Of a stretch of 64,000 nt of DNA, positions 57,101 to 64,000 are shown piece after piece. The notes under the pieces were generated by a model. It had not been told where the DNA came from. It searched no databases and saw only the letters and a list, made by a program, of their open reading frames with translations. Position 1 is the first letter of the stretch. The number at the start of each line of letters is the position of its first letter. Position numbers and translations under genes: made by a program. The DNA is from Syngnathus acus (Eukaryota; Chordata; Actinopteri; Syngnathiformes; Syngnathidae), in the NCBI RefSeq assembly GCF_901709675.1, contig NC_051090.1, forward strand, positions 8,819,842 to 8,883,841. The letters run 5' to 3'.

Positions 57101-59007
57101 GGCAAACCTGTTGGTAAAGAATATCAACATACGGTAAAAATGCTTTTGTAACACTAGGCAATATTGAACTTTACAATGAATGCCAATTGGAAATGTTAAA
57201 AAGTCATAAGTCTATAAAAGTTGTTCTAACTGGATTGGCACTTCTTAAAATATTGTTTCAATTGAGAAGGTTTTAAGTTGGCTTATTTGTCTCTGCAGTA
57301 TGTCACCAATATTGTAAGCAGTGAAATCTGGTAACTGTTAAAGAAAAATGATTGATTTATGAAGTAAATCCGAGTTTGAACATCTGGCTGCTGGGTGGAC
57401 CATTCTTTCTGAGAACCATCCAGATATTTCATCCTTAAAAATCAAAATTAACCTGTTCCATTTCTCTCATAACAGCCAAGTTGTTTTGAAACTTGTCCAG
57501 GCTCCAGAAAGTAGAGATCCCCAGCTTTGTGTTTTGGACCCGGACTTGAACAACATCCCCTTGGCCTGGGTGGCCATTGTCAGAGCTCTCGTGTCTACAA
57601 ACACAGTAATATCACAATGTACGTATCTCACTGCCACAAACAAACACTTAAGTTAAACTGTGTCAGCCTTAGATTTTTTTTGGGGTGTACTGTCATGTGA
57701 TCTTGTATACCTGCTGAAGATGGTGTTTTTGTTCAAGTTAGCACTGATCTTATTGGCTTCTTCAATCATCAAGGAGAGTTTCATAGCATCCCAACGTGGA
57801 GACACTGCAATAAAGACATGAAATATAGTGCTTCTCTTGATAAACAAAAAAAATACTAGATTATTCTATTGGATCGCATAATAGTTGGGAAAAATAATAA
57901 AATTGAATTTTACTATGATACCCATCACCATTAAAACATACATATCTTTTTTTTTTTTCATCAGATTCTAGAGAGGAGCTATACGCAGTGGTTCTGAGGC
58001 AAAAACAATGACTCGCACTACTCTATCCAAAACTGAGCTTGCTCATGAAGGTGGGCAGTCACTAGTGAGCCTCAAAAATGACTCACCATCTCTTGGAGTG
58101 TGGATTAACCTCATTGCCCGTTTCCGCTGGATTTCTTCAAGCTCTTTGCTGAGCTTTCGCTTCTCAACTTCCAATGCCTCAACAATCTTTGCTTGACACA
58201 CATGGTGTTCCTCCATCACCTTAAATAAATAATGATGATTATTTGAATTGCACGGTGTGATGTCTCAATTTCACTCAGATTGTGATATTGAAAGAGAACC
58301 AAGACAACATTGTTTCACTTTAATCACATACATATGGACCCTGTTTCTAACCTTAAGACATAGCTCCTCGTGAAACTGTTATTTAAAAACTGCCCACAAT
58401 GATCTGTGTGGGAGTATTTTTCCACATTCTGGTGGTGCAAACCCCGTGTCGCACAATATAAGCCAGCTTTCCACTTTCAAGTGAAAGTGTTAGTCTACTA
58501 CACCCTGACCTGGGCCTCCATGTGTAGACGGAGGCGTTCCTTCTGGGAGTCCACCTCTTGCTCCAACTCCTTATTTGCCATCTTCAGTTCTTCCATCTGG
58601 CTGGCTACCCTTTGCTGGTTGAGCTCCTGGAGACGCTTACGCTCATTTTCCTCGTTCTGAGTGAATGACATTTTTGGTATAACTCAGGCTGAGCAAGCAT
58701 AATGAAGTCTGTCAAAAGACAACTGGTTCTAAATGAACAGTACATACGGGTGGTTTGAAAAGAAAAAAAATCATTAAAATCACAATTATTGCAACTAGAA
58801 AAAAAATGGTCAAGTGTGGACAGTGTAAATGGATTTTTCCAAATAAAAAATTCCTGTACCAGCAGTTTTTCCATTGCTTGGATCTTGTTCTCATAAAGGG
58901 CTTTCTGATCAGAAAGCTCTTTTTGGGCAACCTCTTTGGCCATCTGGATACCCTGCATCATTTCCTCTTTGGCCTTCACCTGGGCCTCTTCAATTTCTGC
59001 CTCCAGC
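51152..59007 (-). CDS. kif14: kif14 coiled-coil and C-terminal exons
   Basis: Exons 59007-58860, 58656-58510, 58219-58087, 57804-57711, 57594-57453, 57062-56956, 56669-56569, 56251-56021, 55337-55150, 54709-54557, 53846-53724, 53621-53547, 51816-51663 and 51510-51152. The first three are heptad-rich coil. Exon 57594-57453 has [15 protein letters not shown], conserved in KIF14. Exon 57062-56956 is acidic then serine-rich (APDDEWEQD). The rest is helical, with [10 protein letters not shown] and [10 protein letters not shown]. The last exon ends in a disordered segment and TAA at 51154-51152. The last but one intron holds an 804-base MITE. Confidence 0.92.
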
Positions 59008-62000
59008 CTGGGATAACAAAATATAACTTAGAAGGGAGTGGAAAAACTGACACTAAACAGAGTGTGTTAAAAATGTATACAGTGGACTGGCATCAACACA
59101 TTCATGGGCGATTTATTCGTTTTATTTTCTGAACATTTAGGGTTTAAAAAAAATAATCAAAATTTTCTTTAAGGTATTCATAATGGGCATCAATTATATA
59201 TGGATTTTTCCTATTCACGGGCTGGCCTGATCCCTAATCGCCCACAATTGCTCTGTGCCCTTCTCACTTACTTTGCTCTTTGAGCTGCAAGCAATTCATT
59301 TTTGGCAAACTCAAAATCTTTATGGCCGTCGCCTGCACCAGTCCAACATGATGCGCGCTTTCCACTCTGCACCTCTGCGGGATGGTTGAAACGCAAGTAA
59401 TGGTCTCCACCCAGAATCACCCTGTCTCCCTGCCGACAGAAATTAAGAAATAGATGTACAGTATTTATAAAATAGATAGGTTGGTAAACTGTTTTAATTC
59501 GGATCATAAAAAGTTTGCTTGGAATGACAATCAATTTCAAATGAAATATTGCATACTTACGTGGTGCAAAATAGTTGATTCTGATATTAAGTTTCCATTC
59601 ACAAAGGTCTTGGCATTTTCCATCGGTGTGATGCTGATGGTACCATGGGCGTTTGTTATAATGCTGTAACAAGAAACAAAGTCATTCGTTTTTGGGGCTA
59701 AAAATCTCATCTAGATGGGACATGACCCTGGAAAAATAAAATACTGTACGTGGGTATTTGCAGAGACTCAAGTTGAGGTACTGACATTTTGGCTGGCTAA
59801 TTTAGTTACTTAACAGGACCTCATCTTGAGTAGGTGTGCATTAATGTGGCTGATAAGTATTTGTTCTCACCAGTGCTGGTCGGCAATGAGGGCGCCAGTC
59901 AGCTGAATGTCATGTGTGCAGTCAAACTTGAGTTTGCCAACTGTCGTTCGACCCTCTTTAATCATGTAGAGAAGCATCTCAGACAGCTGAGGGTCTTCAT
60001 TCAGGTTAACCAGATTGGGGAGACGGTTATCCACTTTGAATGTCACGCCTGATTTCTGTAGACAAGGAGAACAAACGATAGTACAGCATATCAGTTACGG
60101 CCAGTGAACTTTCTTTGCGGGGCAACATACCTGTAACTCTTTGGTTTCTTCACGTTTGCGAATTTCAGCTTGCTCGAGTTTCTCTCGCCATTTCCTATAG
60201 TTTGTTTTTAATAAGAAAAGAAATAAAGCGAACCGTTTTAAGTGAGAGCTTCTCAAGTATCCCAAATCATCTCAAGTTTTCCTTTTTTTTTTTTTTTTTT
60301 TTAAAGTTAAAAATCAAAAGCTTAGTTTTGTATTGAAAAGAGGGAAATAATATAATATCAATATTGCTTTTCATTGTTGATTGCATGGACCACATTTTTC
60401 AAAACCAACACGTTGGGCACTAAGCAAAAAGAATTTCAGGAAATGTGGACATCCCAATATGATATTTTGGAATTAGAAGTTGTTTTTGTGTTGTTGCATC
60501 AGTAGATAATCAAATCAATGGTAATCAAAGTAATGCTGACCTGTTGGCCTCTACCATCTCTTGCTCTTGCTGGCAGAGTTTGTTCTTCAGACAACTGATC
60601 TCCTGCTGGAAGAGCCTGACCCGCTCTGGTTCAATACCACGGATGCTCGCTTGCGCGGCTCGCAGCTTCTCCACTTCCGCCTTCAACTCTGAGCAACACG
60701 ACAACGTATCACGAAAATCTATTTATGTCTATAGGAATTTAATCATAAAGTTACTCAACAGGTGACTCCAGATAAAGTTTAGCCCATCAAAAGAACATTA
60801 CGGACCTAACATTGACCCAAATTGTAACCTCAGACTCACATCCACTATGATTTTCATACTGTGTCAGGGGACGTGAGCGAAATCCACAGCATTAGCTCCC
60901 CTTCGTGCTAAAAATGTCAAACGGGAGCCTGATGATCTAATGAAAAATAATACTTGCATGACAGTTATCCGCCATGTGCGGCTGACAGTGCATAAATATG
61001 GCCCGGAGGCAAGGTCAGGGCCCGGCCCTTAATTGAAGTGGGTAGGGCATAAGCTGGTGATGGATAGATGGGCAGACAGGAGGGCATGTGGGAGAGAGGG
61101 GAGATCAAGAGCAAGACATAAACAGGGAAGTAAAGATTCTCATATGAAGAAAGGGAATGAGAAGAATATTCAGAGGCAGAGCAAACTGGAATGGCGGATG
61201 GAAGGTCAGAAAGGGCCTACATTCTAAAACAAGTTGCACAACTGAGAAAACAAAAAGAAAGGAATTGGAGCAAAACAAAGTACAGTGCATGAGAAGATAA
61301 ACATTGTTTTCCCCCGGGCAGCATGTGTGAGTTGTAACACAGATCACACAACTGCTCACCCACACAACCTGCATGGTGATAACAATCCATTCACTCAAAT
61401 CACTGCAGCCCAGAGGTCTACAAATTCAAGTAGGGGCTAAATTGCATCTAGAGTATATCTGACCTCGGATGAGCTTTGCATTCGTGTCCTCGTTGACCTT
61501 GGCCACATTTATGATTGTGCGGGCCTGTTGGGCGTAGCGCAGCGTGCTTAAGCTTTCCTCCACGTTGCTTCCGGCTGGACTCAGCGTGGCTATCATGGCC
61601 GTCTTAGAGTTACCGCCCAGACTCTCCTTTAGCAGCCTGATCAAGAAGTAAAGGTGATTGTAGGGGAGATCTTCCCACTAAACCCTCTGCACAAAATGTA
61701 TGCAAGTTTTTTTGTAACCACTTTGTTTTGTATATTTAAGTTGTGAGAGGACAATAACAATACCCTAATGAAAACAATAAATAAAAATGTAAAAAAAAAA
61801 AAAAAAAAAAAAACATGAGGCAAATCAGTATAAGGGACTTGGTCAAAATCTCATCCATAAATGCTCGACTGGGGTTGCGGTTGAATTTCCGAACAGAATC
61901 AACCAAACATAAAAAAAATTGGTGCTCTCACCATGTGAGGACAGACTCCCTGTAGGGTATAAAAACTTTCTTCTTTGTTAACGCTTGATCAGCCAGTGCG

Positions 62001-63549
62001 GAGATGACTTTTCCAAGTGTCAGCAAAGATTTGTTTATGCTAGCACCCTCCTAAAAGGATACAAAAAATGATCCTCATTAATTTGGTGGAAAACAATTAT
62101 CCCCAATAGAAACAGGTTTATGATGGTAAAGAAGGCACCAATAATTAATCCAAAATATATATATTACCTTTTCATTAGTGATAATAAAATTACAAATACA
62201 AATTATGATATCGATTATGGCTGTGCGTACCCTGAGTCGATCTCCACTTGTCTGTGCGACGTTAGACCGTTCACTGCCTGCCAAGTCCACCAGGTTGATT
62301 CTACTGGTGATGTTGTGGTCATGTTCTTCTCCCTCCACCAACTCAGTCTGTGAACCAGCACATGTATCCAAACTCGTATTCATGGAATGAAGTACACCAT
62401 TTATGCACCAAATTTTCTTTTCGGGAACTGTGTATGCATTCAAATATGAGAAGGCAGTACTGCACCTTAGTCTGAGTCATCACAAGGGTAAAGACAGAGT
62501 GAGATCTGGAGCTTTTATCATTCATCCCAGTGGCGGCAGTTGCTCTCTGCTTGTTTCCTAGTTCAAACCATCCCTGGAAAAATGATACAATCAGTTAGAA
62601 TTTCATAACTAACTGAGCAGCCAAATATTGGTTGTTGATATCAGTGCTCCCTTAATGAGCCAAGGCACACACATGCTATATTTTACATTAGGAAATTTCC
62701 ACGGCATGACTCTGAAAAAAGTATATGTGCTGAAATATGATAATCTCAACTCAATTTACAAACAATTTAATGACTCAGAGCAAAACATTTCTATTATATG
62801 AATGACAACATGTGGATACAAAGGTTAATTCAATTTTCTGCCTTTTATTATGTTATCTATCAATAATAAATATTTATTAATGATTGTGAAATACACTGAT
62901 TATGTCGATGATTTTGCTCAATAACAAGTATTTAAACAACTAAGGAAATAAACAATATGCAATACATTATAATAAGAAATCTTATTTTTAAATGACGACT
63001 TCCACAACATTTTTCAGAAATCACATTGTCCCATCACTGGTGCGCTACTTTTAGAACAAGGCCCTTGAGTGAGTACCCGGAAGCGTGCAGTCACAATGTT
63101 GCTGCTCTGTTCTATATTGATATTCATATAAACTTCTAAAATGGTTAAACTTACCTGAATGTCATTGTAAGACTCCACAACATTTCTGTGAAGAAACAAG
63201 TAATTCTGGTGAGACAATATGACTAAGAATAAAAAAGTATATTTGAAAAAACATGTTCTTACGCAGATAGCTCTTCAACATAAGGTCCATGGATTGGGTG
63301 CTCCCTCACCCTCAGCTGAAATAACAACTGCAATTTATTCTAAGACTATAAAAAAGCAACACCAATGATCACATCCATGTTGAAGTACTTTACTTGAGGC
63401 TAGATAAATTTTTGGACAAGGTATAATTTTGCAAACTGTTCAAGACTTACGGGCATCCTCCTCTGGTTTGGATCATCTCTGGTGACGAGGAGGTCATGGA
63501 TCTTCTCATTGTAGACTTCAAAGAAGCTCATCTCCACGTGACATTTGAC
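51152..63549 (-). CDS. kif14: Kinesin KIF14, partial (5' part beyond the right edge)
   Basis: KIF14 is a microtubule motor of mitosis. Family knowledge: it acts at the central spindle and midbody in cytokinesis, with the partners PRC1 and citron kinase. In this window 26 exons total 3,513 bases and give 1,170 residues plus a TAA stop, with no internal stop and every exon border in phase. Seen in order: second half of the kinesin motor (residues 1-233 of the visible part), neck and coiled coil, FHA domain (about 305-430), long coiled coil (about 430-600), then a helical C-terminal region ending SPRWV. The human protein ends in a similar tryptophan-valine and is about 1,650 residues long, so roughly 480 residues, including the P-loop, lie past 64000. 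The FHA/coil junction [15 protein letters not shown] and the [13 protein letters not shown] stretch are distinctive for KIF14 and separate it from KIF1 and KIF16B types. Confidence 0.95.
51884..51934. repeat. Compound (TA)n-(CA)n microsatellite
   Basis: About 13 TA units are followed by CGTATGTA and a short CA run, in a kif14 intron between exon 51816-51663 and the long MITE. Confidence 0.92.
51991..52794. mobile_element. Long type 2 palindromic element (804 bases)
   Basis: The ends TACCGTAATTTTCGGACTAT and its reverse complement, the TA flanks, and the inner CGACTTATACTC and GGGCATTTTATGGCTGGTGC modules place it in the type 2 family. Unlike the 174-base copies it has about 600 extra bases in the middle. 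Those contain two copies of a related segment starting near 52301 and 52462 (AAAGGACGA, later ATGGATTTAATGA and TTGGAGTGACACA). No transposase frame is visible. It may be a deletion derivative nearer to the autonomous parent. It lies in a kif14 intron. Confidence 0.85.
55528..55848. mobile_element. Non-autonomous hAT element in a kif14 intron
   Basis: Perfect 8-base duplications CTATAGGG flank it at 55520-55527 and 55849-55856. The right end reads GAGTTTGACACCCCTG, a canonical hAT end, and both sub-termini have GGCCCG/CGGCCTGCG motifs. The left terminal bases are degraded (CACACTCAAGGCCCGGGGGC). The internal part is AT-rich and non-coding. Confidence 0.88.
59272..60688 (-). CDS. kif14: kif14 neck coil and FHA-domain exons
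   Basis: Exons 60688-60541 and 60194-60131 form a charged coiled coil ([28 protein letters not shown]). Exons 60055-59871, 59663-59561 and 59429-59272 form the forkhead-associated domain. It contains GRTTVGK, then [28 protein letters not shown] and [21 protein letters not shown] domains bind phosphothreonine peptides. The N-G pair and the glycine-arginine strand are kept, while the usual serine before the histidine is not obvious (DQHC). Binding preference cannot be judged from sequence. Confidence 0.93.
60281..60302. repeat. T homopolymer run
   Basis: A T run of about 20 bases in a kif14 intron. A comparable A run of 23 bases lies at 61791-61813. Neither shows an attached retroelement body. 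Confidence 0.8.
61464..63549 (-). CDS. kif14: kif14 motor-domain exons (C-terminal half of motor)
   Basis: Exons 63549-63451, 63315-63263, 63185-63155, 62573-62466, 62347-62231, 62050-61932 and 61636-61464. They carry [13 protein letters not shown], the switch I motif NDKSSRSH, the switch II motif VDLAGSERS, the [14 protein letters not shown] helix, the IPYRESVLT segment and the [12 protein letters not shown] helix that closes the motor. All catalytic elements expected in this half are intact. The P-loop exon is upstream of the window. The first exon's acceptor is only 19 bases from a MITE. Confidence 0.95.
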
Positions 63550-63568
63550 CTGGAGTCACAACCAAAGT

Positions 63569-63740
63569 TACCGTAATTTTCGGACTATAAGTCGCACCGG
63601 AGTATAAGTCGCACCAGCCATAAAATGCCCAAAAAAGTGAAAAAAAAACCATATATGTATATAAGTCGCTCCTGAGTATAAGTCGCCCCCCCACCCAAAC
63701 TATGAAAAAAACCGCGACTTATAGTCCGAAAATTACGGTA
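63569..63740. mobile_element. Type 2 palindromic MITE next to a kif14 splice site
   Basis: The terminal inverted repeat TACCGTAATTTTCGGACTAT, the TA flanks and the inner GCCATAAAATGCCCAAAAAA and CCCCCCCACCCAAACTATG match the copies at 63785 and, inverted, 11900. Its left edge is 19 bases upstream of the AG that opens kif14 exon 63549-63451. Confidence 0.92.
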
Positions 63741-63784
63741 GCTAATATTTTGCCTGTTATGTAATGCCATCTAATTTTAGTAAG

Positions 63785-63958
63785 TACCGTAATTTTCGGA
63801 CTATAAGTCGCACCGGAGTATAAGTCGCACCAGCCATAAAATGCCCAAAAAAGTGAAAAAAAACCATATATATGTATATAAATCGCTCCTGAGTATAAGT
63901 CGCCCCCCCACCCAAACTATGAAAAAAAACCGCGACTTATAGTCCGAAAATTACGGTA
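63785..63958. mobile_element. Type 2 palindromic MITE, second tandem copy
   Basis: Nearly identical to the copy ending 44 bases before it and in the same orientation. Differences seen are a few homopolymer length changes, an extra TA in the ATATATG run and AAATCGC for AAGTCGC. The high identity suggests a recent insertion or a local duplication. Confidence 0.92.
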
Positions 63959-64000
63959 GTCATAATTTCGATCCCATTATCTTGGATCATATAATGTTTT

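Noticed and set aside
63569-63958. CRISPR-like or satellite array from the repeated CGACTTAT motifs
   Set aside because: The repeats are modules of two palindromic MITEs with TA flanks. There are no regular spacers, and the genome is vertebrate.

Overview
The window is nuclear DNA of a ray-finned fish, probably a percomorph. Its two protein genes are split into many short exons with GT-AG introns and match vertebrate families exon by exon. The rest is AT-rich intron and spacer with CA/TG microsatellites, short palindromic DNA transposons, hAT-like and Tc1-like elements and an L2-type LINE. There is no bacterial or viral gene organisation. Species cannot be named from sequence alone.

Layout. 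Positions 1-17,300 hold no gene I can support, only microsatellites, two palindromic MITEs, a fragment of a dispersed fish repeat and single-copy-looking DNA. From 17,329 to 50,349 (minus strand) lies an adhesion G-protein-coupled receptor that I identify as adgrd2 (GPR144). It has a signal peptide, a C-type-lectin-like domain, a GAIN domain with GPS, seven transmembrane helices and a short tail. The last three coding exons are separated from the rest by a 16.3-kb intron that carries the LINE, a nested hAT and a Tc1-type MITE. About 0.7 kb beyond the receptor start, in the same orientation, lies kif14, coding for the mitotic kinesin-14 family member KIF14 (N-3-type motor). Twenty-six exons (51,152-63,549) give 1,170 residues from mid-motor to the stop codon. 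The 5' part of the gene lies beyond the right edge.

Main result. Inside the adgrd2 intron that divides the two halves of the lectin domain sits a recognisable pentraxin exon (47,850-48,444) with two in-frame stop codons. Its length also breaks the frame. If that exon is left out, all 21 other coding exons join phase-perfectly into an 830-residue receptor with an intact lectin domain. The pentraxin module known from ADGRD receptors therefore looks like a dying or already skipped cassette in this fish.

The two genes do not form an obvious functional unit: one encodes an orphan surface receptor, the other a cytokinesis motor. Their adjacency is of evolutionary interest. Human ADGRD2 sits by NR5A1 on chromosome 9 and human KIF14 near NR5A2 on chromosome 1, so this order may preserve the state before reciprocal loss between duplicated segments.
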